Source: Nitriliruptorales bacterium
GTDB taxonomy: Bacteria > Actinomycetota > Nitriliruptoria > Euzebyales > JAHELV01
Direction: 5' to 3'
Assembly: GCA_024644015.1 (NCBI GenBank)
Contig: JAHELV010000021.1
Coordinates: forward strand, 1 to 62,333
Length of the DNA stretch: 62,333 nt
The translations under genes and the position numbers were made by a program. A model generated the notes under the pieces. The model saw only the letters and a program-made list of their open reading frames with translations. It searched no databases and was not told the origin of the DNA. Position 1 is the stretch's first letter, and every line of letters begins with the position of its first letter. This document shows, one piece after another, positions 34,075-42,829 of the stretch.

Positions 34075-34112
34075 TTTACCCGGTCGAAACAGTGGGGCAA
34101 TCGAGCAGAGAT
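34075..34112 (+). promoter_or_regulatory. GlnR-like box between nadE and amt
   Basis: The pattern TTTAC-n6-GAAAC-n6-GCAAT-n6-GAGAT follows the exact spacing of the streptomycete GlnR box (gTnAC-n6-GaAAc twice). The first half-site fits well and the second is weak (about half the conserved positions). It lies 180 bp before amt and next to the nadE start. A similar box occurs before glnA1. Confidence 0.45.
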
Positions 34113-34291
34113 CAGTCACTCGTACGGTTCTACCCGTCGCAGGCCGCCCACGCGCCCACGGGTCACAGACGGGGTGGTGGGTGACGTGTGTTGCCGGGCC
34201 GTCTTCCCATCCAGCGCAGATTCGTGCGACTGGCGGACCACGGAGTCTCGGGGCGCGCGGCGCCAGGTTGCAGAAGCCGATTGGAGGCACG

Positions 34292-35719
34292 ATGGCGAGA
34301 CGAATGCTGTTGATGGCGGGGTCCGCCCTGGGCATGCTGCTGGTTCTGGCCGGACCGGCCGCGGCGCAGGAACTCGATCCGACCGCGACGCTGCAGATGA
34401 ACATCGACGTGGTGTTCTACATGCTCGCGATCGCGCTGGTGTTCTTCATGCAGGCCGGCTTCGCGATGCTCGAGACGGGCCTGACCCGCTCGAAGAACGC
34501 CGCCAACATCATGATGAAGAACATCGCTGACATGGCGTTCGGCATCGTCGCGTACTTCCTGATCGGCTTCGGTCTGATGTACGGCGCGTCCGCAGGCGGT
34601 TTCCTCGGCACGGACACGTTCGCCTTGATGCCCGGCAGCTACACCGACGGCCTGACCGCACCGGTGACCGAGCCGGGCGCGATCCCGATAGGCGTCGACT
34701 TCCTGTATCAGGCCGTTTTTGCCGCGACCGCCGGCACCATCGTCAGCGGTGCGGTCGCCGGACGGATCAAGTTCGGCGCCTTCGTCGCGATCTCGATCGC
34801 CCTGACCGCCGTGATCTACCCGATCGTGGGGCACTGGGTGTGGGGCGGCGGCTGGCTCAGTGAGCTCGGGTACCTCGACTTCGCCGGATCGAGCGTCGTG
34901 CACATGACCGGTGGCGTCGCTGCGCTGACGATCGCGGCCATCCTCGGACCGCGGCGAGGAAAGTTCGCCAGTGATGGCAGCGCCCGGGTGATTCCTGGCC
35001 ACTCCGCGCCGTTCGTCGCGTTGGGTACGCTCATCCTGTTCTTCGGCTGGTTCGGTTTCAACGGCGGCTCCGTCCTCGCGGCAGACGGTGTCGCAGTGGC
35101 TCCCGTGCTGACCACGACGGTGTTGGCCGGATGTGCCGGTGGCATCTCGGCGATGCTGTTCACCTGGTTCCGCTACCACAAGCCCGATCTGTCAATGACG
35201 TGCAACGGGATCCTGGCCGGTCTGGTCGGCATCACCGCAGGCCCCGACCTCGTCGGTGGGGTTGGTGCGCTGGGCGTGGGCATCGTCGCGGGTGTGCTCG
35301 TCACGCTGTCCGTGGCCGCTGTCGACCGGATGGGCATCGACGATGCCGTCGGCGCGTTCAGCGTGCACGGCGTCTGCGGTGCGCTCGGCTGCGTGTGGCT
35401 CGCCATCTTCGGCGACGGCGTCGGCCTGCTGACCGGCAACGGTGTCACCCAACTGGTCGTCCAGTTGGCCGGCATCGTGGCGATCGCGGTGTTCGTGGCG
35501 GCTCTGGCCGCCGTGGTCGCGCTCGCGCTCAAGTCGGCGGGCGCGCTGCGTGTCAGCGAGGAGGAGGAGATCGAAGGCCTCGACATCCACGAGCACGGCA
35601 TGTACGGCTACCCGGAGGCCGCGCTCGGCGCGTCGGTCTATCCGGCCGGGCCGCGCACGTCGGCGAGCGGTGAAGTGGTCGCCCCCTCAGCAGCGGGCGA
35701 CAAGGTGCTCCAGGACTAG
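34292..35719 (+). CDS. amt: Ammonium transporter
   Basis: A 475-residue Amt/Mep/Rh channel that takes up ammonium. A signal sequence (MARRMLLMAGSALGMLLVLAGPAAAQ) is followed by the 11-helix core. Core motifs are FFMQAGFAMLETGLTRSKNA, VHMTGGVAALTIAAILGPR, WFGFNGGS and DDAVGAFSVHGVCGALG with the paired pore histidines. A cytoplasmic tail of about 60 residues, with DIHEHGMYGYPE, resembles the GlnB/GlnK-sensitive tail seen in other Amts, but no glnK is adjacent. GGAGG lies 4 nt before ATG 34292. A strong terminator follows, so amt is monocistronic. Confidence 0.96.
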   Translation: MARRMLLMAGSALGMLLVLAGPAAAQELDPTATLQMNIDVVFYMLAIALVFFMQAGFAMLETGLTRSKNAANIMMKNIADMAFGIVAYFLIGFGLMYGASAGGFLGTDTFALMPGSYTDGLTAPVTEPGAIPIGVDFLYQAVFAATAGTIVSGAVAGRIKFGAFVAISIALTAVIYPIVGHWVWGGGWLSELGYLDFAGSSVVHMTGGVAALTIAAILGPRRGKFASDGSARVIPGHSAPFVALGTLILFFGWFGFNGGSVLAADGVAVAPVLTTTVLAGCAGGISAMLFTWFRYHKPDLSMTCNGILAGLVGITAGPDLVGGVGALGVGIVAGVLVTLSVAAVDRMGIDDAVGAFSVHGVCGALGCVWLAIFGDGVGLLTGNGVTQLVVQLAGIVAIAVFVAALAAVVALALKSAGALRVSEEEEIEGLDIHEHGMYGYPEAALGASVYPAGPRTSASGEVVAPSAAGDKVLQD

Positions 35720-35752
35720 CGCCCACGACGATCGATCGCGGCGCATGAACGT

Positions 35753-35796
35753 GACCCGACCGGGCCCCGCGCACCAGCGCGGGGCCCCGTCGGGTC
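35753..35796 (+). terminator. Strong hairpin terminator after amt
   Basis: The arms at 35753-35772 and 35777-35796 are complementary over 20 positions with one C-C mismatch. The inner 11 bp, GGGCCCCGCGC with its complement, are perfect and the loop is ACCA. It lies 33 bp after the amt stop. There is no U-tract. Confidence 0.8.
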
Positions 35797-35917
35797 GGCT
35801 CAGCAACGTGTGTCGGGCGGTGCGATGACCTCTGCGACGACGCCACCGGCGGTACCATCCCCGTCATCACCCGACGCCACCGGCGTCCGGTTCCGGCGGG
35901 CGAGAGAGGCTGCCGAC

Positions 35918-37264
35918 GTGGACAAGCAACAGGAGTACGTGCTCCGCACAGTCGAGGAGCGCGACATCCGGTTCATCCGGCTGTGGTTCACCGATGTGCT
36001 CGGCATGCTCAAGTCGGTGGCCATCACATCCTCGGAGGTCGAGAGCGCCTTCCGCGAGGGTATCGGCTTCGACGGTTCCGCGGTCGACGGCTTCGCGCGT
36101 GTCCAGGAATCCGACATGCTGGCCGTACCCGACGCGACGACGTTCCAGGTGCTGCCCTGGCGTCCCAGTGATCGCGGCGTTGCACGGATGTTCTGCGACA
36201 TCTTCACACCGCACGGTGAGCCCTTCGTCGGCGATCCTCGCCATGTGCTGCGCCGCAACCTGCAGCGCGCCCAGGACCTCGGTTTCACGTACTACGTCCA
36301 CCCCGAGATCGAGTTCTTCCTCTTCCGCTCTGCCGACGATCCGACACCACTGGACGCCGGTGGCTACTTCGACCTGACGCCGACCGAGATGCAGTCCGAC
36401 TTCCGGCGCGACGCGATCCATACGCTGGAGGCGATGGGCATCAGCGTCGAGTACTCGCATCACGAGGTTGCACCCAGCCAGCACGAGATCGACCTGCGCT
36501 ACGCCGACGCCCTGTCGATGGCTGACAACGTGATGACCTACCGCATGGTCGTCAAAGAGGTCGCCATGCAGCACGGGGTGTACGCGACGTTCATGCCCAA
36601 GCCGCTGGCTGAACACTGGGGCAGTGCGATGCACACCCACGTGTCGCTCTTCGAAGGCGACACCAACGCCTTCCACGATCCCGACGACGCCGACAACCTC
36701 TCGCCGGTCGCCAAGCAGTTCACCGCCGGCGTCCTGACCCACGCACGCGAGATCACCGCCGTCTGCTGCCAGTGGGTGAATTCCTACAAGCGTCTGTCGG
36801 CGGCGATGAGCGGCCCGTTTCCGACCGGTGAGGCCCCGGTGCACGTCTCGTGGGGCCGTAACAACCGGTCCGCGCTCGTCCGGGTACCGCTGTACAAGCC
36901 GTCAAAACGCGCGTCGGCCCGGGTCGAGTTACGGGCCCCGGACCCGGCGTGCAACCCCTACCTGATGTTCTCGGTCGTGCTCGCCGCCGGGTTGCGCGGC
37001 ATCGAGAAGGGCTACGACCTTCCGCCTGAAACCGAGGACAACATCTTCGAGATGACCGCTGCGCAGCGTCGCGCGGCCGGTATCGTCAGCCTGCCCGGCA
37101 ACCTGGATGAAGCGCTGCGCGAGATGGAGGGGTCGGAGCTCGTCGCCGAGACGCTCGGCGAGCACGTGTTCGACTACTTCCTGCGCAACAAACGCGTCGA
37201 GTGGGACGCCTATCGCGCACAGATAACCCCGTACGAGGTGCAGCGCTACCTGCCGATGCTGTAG
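35918..37264 (+). CDS. glnA2: Glutamine synthetase, GlnA2-like (type I)
   Basis: A 448-residue glutamine synthetase family enzyme, shorter than GlnA1. It has the GS motifs GFDGSAVDGFA, PEIEFFLF and HHEVAPSQHEIDL, HTHVSLF, and the ATP/glutamate-site RNNRSALVRVPLY and RVELRAPDPACNPYL. At the position of the adenylylated tyrosine it has Phe377 (NIFEMTAAQRR), so GlnE cannot modify it in the usual way. GTG 35918 is chosen because GAGAGG lies 8 nt upstream and VDKQQEYVLRTVEERDIRF matches the start of mycobacterial GlnA2; the frame opens earlier at 35810. Related enzymes may act on other substrates such as polyamines. glnE begins 10 bp later. Confidence 0.9.
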   Translation: MDKQQEYVLRTVEERDIRFIRLWFTDVLGMLKSVAITSSEVESAFREGIGFDGSAVDGFARVQESDMLAVPDATTFQVLPWRPSDRGVARMFCDIFTPHGEPFVGDPRHVLRRNLQRAQDLGFTYYVHPEIEFFLFRSADDPTPLDAGGYFDLTPTEMQSDFRRDAIHTLEAMGISVEYSHHEVAPSQHEIDLRYADALSMADNVMTYRMVVKEVAMQHGVYATFMPKPLAEHWGSAMHTHVSLFEGDTNAFHDPDDADNLSPVAKQFTAGVLTHAREITAVCCQWVNSYKRLSAAMSGPFPTGEAPVHVSWGRNNRSALVRVPLYKPSKRASARVELRAPDPACNPYLMFSVVLAAGLRGIEKGYDLPPETEDNIFEMTAAQRRAAGIVSLPGNLDEALREMEGSELVAETLGEHVFDYFLRNKRVEWDAYRAQITPYEVQRYLPML

Positions 37265-37274
37265 CTCGCGGCCA

Positions 37275-40139
37275 ATGGTCACCCTCGATGGGCGTCTGCT
37301 CGCACTGTTCGGGTTGGACGACGAACGCGCCGGTATCCGACTGGCGCCGTTGTGCCTCGACGACGACCAGCTCACGCGTGTGCTCGAGCTGCTGGGTCTC
37401 GGTGCGCATCCGACGACCGCGCTCGCAGCGGTGCTTGACCTCGCGGAGCGCGACGCACGCGGCTGGCAGCGGCTTGCCGCGTCCGACGAGCATCTGCGCC
37501 GGCTCGCCTTCCTCGCGGGAGCGAGCGACGCCCTGCCCGACCTGATCGTGCGGTCGGCCGATGCTCGGGCGGTGCTGTGCGGTGACCTGGCGCCCTGGTC
37601 GGCCGCCGACGTTCGGCTGCGTGCGGGTGAGGCGCTCGCGGCGCACGGGGCATCGGCCGAGGCGTTGGCGGGTCTGCAGCGGCTGGGCGCGCTGCGCGTC
37701 GCGTTGCGCGATCTGCTGGGGATGGCTGACACGCCCACGGCGGCCGCTGAGCTGTCGCAGCTCGCCGAGGGCATCGTCGCCGCCGCCCACGATCATGTCG
37801 TGGGCGGAGACGCCGCACTCGCGGTGGTCGCCATGGGCAAGCTCGGCGGCCGCGAGCTCAACTACGTCTCCGACGTGGATCTGCTGTTCGTGGCGCACGA
37901 CGCCGGCGCAGCTGCGGGTTCGGCCCGGGCGTTGGTGGACCTGCTCGGCACCGTCACGCCATCCGGCCGCGTCTACGAGATCGACACCAATCTCCGACCC
38001 GAGGGCCGGGACGGCCCGCTGGTGCGCAGTCTCGACGCCTACCGCAGCTACTACGAGCGGTGGGCCAGCACGTGGGAGTTCCAGGCCCTGCTCAAGGCGC
38101 GGCCGATCGCCGGGGACGTCGAGCTGGGCCAGCAGTTCCGCACGCTGATCGAGCCGTTCGTCTGGCCCGAGCGACTTGTCGACGACGCTGTCGCCGACAT
38201 CCAGAAGATGAAAGGCGCGGTCGAACGCAGCGCGCCTGTGCGTGCTGCCGGGTCGCGTCAGCTGAAGCTGGCGCCGGGAGGCCTGCGCGACATCGAGTTC
38301 GCGGTGCAACTGCTGCAGTTGGTGCACGGGCGCGCGGACCCCAGCCTGCGGTCGGCGAACACGCTCGAGGGCCTCATGGCGCTCGCGGCCGGCGGCTACG
38401 TCGACGACGGCGACGCCAACCTGTTCAGCGACGCGTATCAGTTCCTCCGGACGGTCGAGCATCGGCTCCAGCTGCGACGCATGCGACGCACGCACGTCGT
38501 GCCGGCTGATCCAGCGGACCGCCGACGGCTTGCGCGCGCAGTGGGCTTCCGTGACATCAGGGCCGCGGACGCGCTGGAGCAGTTCGACCGGGAGTTCAAC
38601 CGGGTCCAGGGCTACGTGCGCCGGCTGCACGAGAAGCTGTTCTACCGGCCGTTGCTGACCCGTTTCGGCGAGCTGACGGCGCGCGAGCAGCGCCAGCTCG
38701 GCAGCGGTCTCAACGAGGCGGCCGCCGTCCAGCGCCTGGCGGCGCTCGGGTTCTCGGCGCCCAAACGGGCCGTTGCACACCTCGACGCGTTGGTTGGTGG
38801 CACGACGCGTCTGGCGCGGGTACTTCGCACCACGTTGCCGGCGATCCTGCCATCGCTGGCGTCGGCGCCCGACCCCGACGGTGGGCTGACCGAGCTGCGG
38901 ACGCTGTGCGAACGTCTGGTCCACGACCCGACCCTGCTGACCACCCTGCGTGACGCTCCGCCGAGCGGCGAGCTGCTGGTCGACCTGCTCGGGCGCTCGC
39001 GGCTGATCGGGGAGTGGCTGGTCCGGGACCCGGACCTGATCGGCAACCTCGGCGACCCGTCGACCCTCGACGAGCCGTTCGACGCCGACGCGCTGCACAC
39101 GCAGCTCGAGGCGCTGCTCCAGCGTTCCGCCGACCCGCAGTATCGGGCGCAGGCGATTGGCCGGCGCCTGCGCCGCGAGCTGGTGTGGACGGCGATCCGC
39201 GATCTGTCGCGCCGCACCGACGTCGAGTCTGTGGCCGACCACCTGACCGATGTCGCGGATGCCGTACTCGACGCAGCCTGTCGACTGGCGCTGACCGATG
39301 GCGACCTCCGCCTGGCCGTCATCGGTCTTGGCAAGCTGGGAGCGGGGGAGCTGGGGTACGCCAGTGACCTCGACGTCATCGTCGTGTTCGATCCGCCAGC
39401 TGCGCGCGACGATGCATTGGCGGCCGCCGAACGCGTCATGTCCCTCGTGTCGGTGATCGCCCCGAGTGCGCCCGCGTTCACGCTCGACCTCAACCTGCGC
39501 CCCGAGGGTCGGGACGGGCCGCTGGCCCGCACGATGGAGTCCTACGAGCGGTACTACGAACGCTGGGCCCGGCCGTGGGAGTTCCTGGCGCTCACCCAGG
39601 CACGGGTGGTGGCCGGCGATCGCGAGCTGGGACAGCGGTGGCTGGGCGCGATCGGCGAACTCGTGTTCCAGACACGGCCGTCGGTGCAACGGCTGAGCAG
39701 CGTCCGGCAGATGAAGGCGCGGGTCGAGAGCGAGCGTGCGCGGACACGTCAGGGCGACGTCGACATCAAGCTCGGTCCAGGTGGCCTGTCCGACATCGAA
39801 TGGACCGTGCAGCTGCTGGCGCTGGCGCACGGCGGCGCGCATCCGCGCCTGCGTCCGCCAGGCACGCGCGCCGGTCTGGCCGCCGCGGCCGAGGCCGGCC
39901 TGATCGACGACCGCCAGCACGGATGGCTGCTGCACGGATGGCGGATGATGACCCAGCTGCGCAACGTGCTGTATCTGATCGGGGAGCGCAACAGCCACGT
40001 GCTGCGAGCCAAGAGCGAGACGCGGGCGCACGCCGCTCAGGTGCTCGGCTACGACCCGCCCGGCATTCAGCGCCTCGAGGAGGATCTGCGCCGGGCAATG
40101 CGGCGGGTCCGCAATGTGCACGAGCAGGTGTTCTATTGA
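37275..40139 (+). CDS. glnE: Bifunctional glutamine synthetase adenylyltransferase/deadenylase
   Basis: A 954-residue enzyme that adds or removes AMP on the GlnA1 tyrosine according to nitrogen state. Two nucleotidyltransferase domains are visible: the deadenylase GKLGGRELNYVSDVDLLFVA near 190 and the adenylylase GKLGAGELGYASDLDVIVVFD near 690, both with the catalytic GxSDxD pattern. Each is followed by the duplicated LNLRPEGRDGPL (or LRPEGRDGPL) and the RxMKxxVE signature (QKMKGAVERS, RQMKARVESE). A regulatory middle domain links them. It lies directly after glnA2, and glnA1 is nearby on the other strand, as in mycobacteria. Confidence 0.96.
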   Translation: MVTLDGRLLALFGLDDERAGIRLAPLCLDDDQLTRVLELLGLGAHPTTALAAVLDLAERDARGWQRLAASDEHLRRLAFLAGASDALPDLIVRSADARAVLCGDLAPWSAADVRLRAGEALAAHGASAEALAGLQRLGALRVALRDLLGMADTPTAAAELSQLAEGIVAAAHDHVVGGDAALAVVAMGKLGGRELNYVSDVDLLFVAHDAGAAAGSARALVDLLGTVTPSGRVYEIDTNLRPEGRDGPLVRSLDAYRSYYERWASTWEFQALLKARPIAGDVELGQQFRTLIEPFVWPERLVDDAVADIQKMKGAVERSAPVRAAGSRQLKLAPGGLRDIEFAVQLLQLVHGRADPSLRSANTLEGLMALAAGGYVDDGDANLFSDAYQFLRTVEHRLQLRRMRRTHVVPADPADRRRLARAVGFRDIRAADALEQFDREFNRVQGYVRRLHEKLFYRPLLTRFGELTAREQRQLGSGLNEAAAVQRLAALGFSAPKRAVAHLDALVGGTTRLARVLRTTLPAILPSLASAPDPDGGLTELRTLCERLVHDPTLLTTLRDAPPSGELLVDLLGRSRLIGEWLVRDPDLIGNLGDPSTLDEPFDADALHTQLEALLQRSADPQYRAQAIGRRLRRELVWTAIRDLSRRTDVESVADHLTDVADAVLDAACRLALTDGDLRLAVIGLGKLGAGELGYASDLDVIVVFDPPAARDDALAAAERVMSLVSVIAPSAPAFTLDLNLRPEGRDGPLARTMESYERYYERWARPWEFLALTQARVVAGDRELGQRWLGAIGELVFQTRPSVQRLSSVRQMKARVESERARTRQGDVDIKLGPGGLSDIEWTVQLLALAHGGAHPRLRPPGTRAGLAAAAEAGLIDDRQHGWLLHGWRMMTQLRNVLYLIGERNSHVLRAKSETRAHAAQVLGYDPPGIQRLEEDLRRAMRRVRNVHEQVFY

Positions 40140-40218
40140 GCGCCGCGGCGGGCCCCCGCTCGGGTGTGCGGGCAGGCGGCAGCGGGCGGGCGACCGTGCG
40201 CAGGCCGGAGGTACCGGG

Positions 40219-41028
40219 ATGACCGGGCCTGCGGCGTTGCCGGCGCTGGCGGCGATCGACTTCGACGGCACCCTCGTGCGCAGCGACGGAACCATCAGCG
40301 ACCGGACCGCGACGGCCGTGCGCCGCGTGGGCGAGGCCGGGATCCGCGTCATCGTCGTCACGGGCCGTCCCCCCCGCTGGCTCGGGCCGATCGCGGAGCT
40401 GCTCGGCCATCGCGGGACGGCGATCGCGGCGAACGGCGCGTTGGTCGTCGATCTCGCGACGTCGCAGGTGCTCTCGAGCCGCCATCTGGACGTCCCGACC
40501 GCGCGGACGGTGGTGGCCAGGGTGCGCGCGCTGTTCCCCAGCGCGACGTTCGGGGTCGAGCGTGCCCACGGGTTCGCGCACGAGCGCGGGTACCCCCGAG
40601 GCATCCGCAACTCGGAGCGGATGCCGCTGGTCGCCTACGCCGACACGGTCGACGAGTTGCTGGCCGAACCGCCGATCAAGATCCTCGCGCGTGTGTCCGA
40701 CGTCGACATCGACACCGCTGCGGAGCGGGCACGCGCGGCCCTCGACGGCGCCGCGAGCGTCTACTTCTCGGGTGCCCACCTGCTGGAGATCGCCGCCGCC
40801 GACGTCAGCAAGGCCGCCACGCTGGAACGGGTGGCCGCGCAGTGGGACATCGCCGCCGACGCGGTGATGGCATTCGGCGACATGCCCAACGACATCCCGA
40901 TGCTGGAGTGGGCCGGCCACGCGGTGGCGGTCGCCAACGCGCACCCGACCGTCCACGCCGTCGCCGACACCATCACCGCGTCCAACGACGACGACGGCGT
41001 GGCCCAGGTCCTCGAACGCCTCCTGTGA
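40219..41028 (+). CDS. HAD-superfamily (Cof-type) phosphatase
   Basis: A 269-residue HAD hydrolase of class IIB (Cof/YidA-like). The nucleophile motif is AAIDFDGTLVRSDG near residue 14 (two Asp). VVTGRPPRWLGPI follows as motif II, the lysine lies in the DVSKAATLERV segment, and GDMPNDIPMLEWAG near 222 is motif IV. The C2B cap lies between 85 and 190. Substrates of such phosphatases are sugar phosphates or flavin precursors; none is predictable here. GGAGG 7 nt upstream of ATG 40219 fixes the start. It follows glnE by 79 bp. Confidence 0.87.
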   Translation: MTGPAALPALAAIDFDGTLVRSDGTISDRTATAVRRVGEAGIRVIVVTGRPPRWLGPIAELLGHRGTAIAANGALVVDLATSQVLSSRHLDVPTARTVVARVRALFPSATFGVERAHGFAHERGYPRGIRNSERMPLVAYADTVDELLAEPPIKILARVSDVDIDTAAERARAALDGAASVYFSGAHLLEIAAADVSKAATLERVAAQWDIAADAVMAFGDMPNDIPMLEWAGHAVAVANAHPTVHAVADTITASNDDDGVAQVLERLL

Positions 41029-41063
41029 TCCACCACCCGGGCAACCACCACACATCGCACATC

Positions 41064-41126
41064 GTGGGGAGCCAACCGCTCAGATGGAGCAGACGACTCC
41101 CCGGCCGGTTGCGGTTGGCTCCCCAC
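41064..41126. repeat. 16-bp perfect inverted repeat
   Basis: GTGGGGAGCCAACCGC at 41064-41079 pairs perfectly with 41111-41126 across a 31-nt loop. It lies 35 bp after the HAD stop in the HAD/glnA1 convergent gap, beside a second hairpin. Its left flank, GCACATCGTGG, also occurs beside the repeat at 14115, hinting at a common family. A terminator for the HAD gene is the simplest function. Confidence 0.65.
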
Positions 41127-41132
41127 GCGCCG

Positions 41133-41164
41133 AACGGCCCGCCTCGTATCCGCGGCGGGCCGTT
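41133..41164 (-). terminator. Hairpin terminator of glnA1
   Basis: AACGGCCCGCC at 41133-41143 pairs perfectly with GGCGGGCCGTT at 41154-41164 around a 10-nt loop. It is 36 bp past the glnA1 stop. Read on the minus strand the hairpin is not followed by a clear U-tract. Confidence 0.6.
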
Positions 41165-41199
41165 GCAGCGTCTGGCCCTTGGCGTGGGCCGCCGGGCTG

Positions 41200-42621
41200 T
41201 CAGATGTCGTAGTACATGTGGAACTCGTAGGGGTTCGGGCGCAGTCGGACCTGGGACACCTCGTTGTCCATCTTGTACTCGACCCAGGTCTCGATGACGT
41301 CCTCGGTGAAGACCCCGCCCTCCAGCAGGTACTCGTGGTCCTCGGTCAGGTTGGAAAGCGCCTCCTCGAGGCTCGCCGGGACTGAAGGCAGGTTGAGCAG
41401 CTCCTCCCGGGGCATCTCGTAGATGTCCTTGTCCACGGGGTCCGGTGGCTCGATCTTGTTGCGCACGCCGTCGAGCCCGGCCATCATCATCGCGCTGAAC
41501 GCAAGGTACGGGTTGCACGAAGGGTCCGGTACGCGGAACTCGACCCGCTTCGCCTTGGGTGACTGCGAGATCAGGGGGATGCGGCACGCCGCCGAGCGGT
41601 TGCGCTGGCTGTAGACCAGGTTCACCGGTGCCTCGTATCCCGGCACGAGACGCCGGTACGAGTTGGTGGTCGGATTGCTGAACGCCAGGATGCTCGGGGC
41701 ATGGTGCAGCAGACCGCCGATGTACCAGCGACCCAGATCCGACAGACCTGCGTACCCGGCCTCGTCGTAGAACAGCGGATCGTCACCGTTCCACAGCGAC
41801 TGGTGGGTATGCATGCCCGACCCGTTGTCACCGAAGATGGGCTTGGGCATGAACGTGACGGTCTTGTTGTACTTGTGCGCAACGTTCTTGGTGATGTACT
41901 TGAACAGCATCAACTTGTCCGACATTCGCAGCAGCGTGTCGAACTTGACGTCGATCTCGGCCTGGCCGGCGGTGCCGACCTCGTGGTGCTGCAACTCGAT
42001 CTCGATGCCGACCTTCTCGAGCTCGAGGACCATCTCGGACCGCAGGTCAGTGAAGTGGTCCATCGGCGGGACCGGGAAGTAGCCCTCCTTGTGGCGGGGC
42101 TTGTAGCCCAGGTTCGGACCTTCATCCTTGCCGGTGTTCCACGCGGCCTCGACCGAGTCGATGTAGTAGTAGGCGGCCTGCGCCGTCGTGTCGAAGCGGA
42201 TGTCGTCGAAGATGAAGAACTCCGCCTCCGGACCGAAGTACGCCGTGTCGGCGATGCCGGTGCCGGCCAGGTGCTGCTCGGCCTTCTTGGCGATGTAGCG
42301 CGGGTCGCGGGAGTAGGACTCACCGGTGACCGGGTCGTGCACGTAGCAGTTGAGGTTCAACGTCGGGTGCTGCCGGAAGGGGTCGACCACACTGGTGTCG
42401 GGGTCCGGGATCAGGATCATGTCCGATTCCTGGATCTCCTGGAAACCGCGGATGGACGAGCCGTCGAAACCGAGTCCGTCGGCGAACACATCCTCGGTCA
42501 GTTCGTGAGCCGGCAGCGTGTAGTGCTGCATCAGCCCCGGCAGGTCGCAGAATCTGAAGTCGACGAACTGGATGCCCTCGTCTTCGATCCTGGCCAGAAC
42601 GTCGTCAGGTGAGCTCGCCAA
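41200..42621 (-). CDS. glnA: Glutamine synthetase type I (GlnA1)
   Basis: A 473-residue main ammonia-assimilating enzyme. The motifs [64 protein letters not shown] and [19 protein letters not shown] cover the glutamate, metal and ATP sites. The adenylylation loop reads [11 protein letters not shown] with Tyr401, so GlnE (37275) should regulate it. The start is TTG 42621, with GAGAGGAGC upstream at 5-6 nt and length matching the family; the longer frame to 42684 lacks support. A GlnR-like box and a promoter precede it. Two hairpins lie after it. Dodecamer formation is typical of the family. Confidence 0.95.
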   Translation of the reverse strand: MASSPDDVLARIEDEGIQFVDFRFCDLPGLMQHYTLPAHELTEDVFADGLGFDGSSIRGFQEIQESDMILIPDPDTSVVDPFRQHPTLNLNCYVHDPVTGESYSRDPRYIAKKAEQHLAGTGIADTAYFGPEAEFFIFDDIRFDTTAQAAYYYIDSVEAAWNTGKDEGPNLGYKPRHKEGYFPVPPMDHFTDLRSEMVLELEKVGIEIELQHHEVGTAGQAEIDVKFDTLLRMSDKLMLFKYITKNVAHKYNKTVTFMPKPIFGDNGSGMHTHQSLWNGDDPLFYDEAGYAGLSDLGRWYIGGLLHHAPSILAFSNPTTNSYRRLVPGYEAPVNLVYSQRNRSAACRIPLISQSPKAKRVEFRVPDPSCNPYLAFSAMMMAGLDGVRNKIEPPDPVDKDIYEMPREELLNLPSVPASLEEALSNLTEDHEYLLEGGVFTEDVIETWVEYKMDNEVSQVRLRPNPYEFHMYYDI

Positions 42622-42723
42622 TGTTGCTCCTCTCGTGTGGGGCGGCGCGTTCGATCCGGTCGGTGCCGGACGCCGTCCGGCCACCGCGCACGCCGTGACC
42701 GCGCTGTCTTCACGCGCCCGCCA

Positions 42724-42751
42724 ACCCTAGCGACCGTGCTTGTCGCAGCAA
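42724..42751 (-). promoter_or_regulatory. Predicted glnA1 promoter (-35/-10)
   Basis: On the minus strand TTGCTG (42751-42746) and TAGGGT (42729-42724) are separated by 16 nt. The same -35 hexamer and spacing occur before the leaderless nuclease gene at 62299. The predicted transcript would have a leader of about 95 nt before TTG 42621. The -35 overlaps the GlnR-like box. Confidence 0.5.
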
Positions 42752-42777
42752 TTACTCGACTGTTTCTTCGCGGTTAC
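42740..42777 (-). promoter_or_regulatory. GlnR-like box upstream of glnA1
   Basis: Read on the minus strand from 42777 the sequence is GTAAC-n6-GAAAC-n6-GTAAT-n6-GACAA. The first half-site is a perfect match to the actinobacterial GlnR consensus gTnAC-n6-GaAAc and the second fits seven of ten positions (4/5 and 3/5) with exact spacing. It begins about 120 bp before the start codon and overlaps the predicted -35, consistent with nitrogen control. No glnR gene is in the window. Confidence 0.6.
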
Positions 42778-42829
42778 ATCGACGGCGGCCTGCGGCCCTC
42801 GCATTCGCTCACAACGGGTAACGCCAGTG

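Noticed and set aside
37086-40610. 1174-residue open frame on the minus strand opposite glnE
   Set aside because: It is an antisense shadow of glnE produced by high-GC codon usage. The translation is Arg/Gln/His-rich with no motif, and glnE itself is clear.
42622-42684. Earlier start of glnA1 at 42684
   Set aside because: The extension is not conserved in type I glutamine synthetases, and the TTG at 42621 has a good ribosome binding site.
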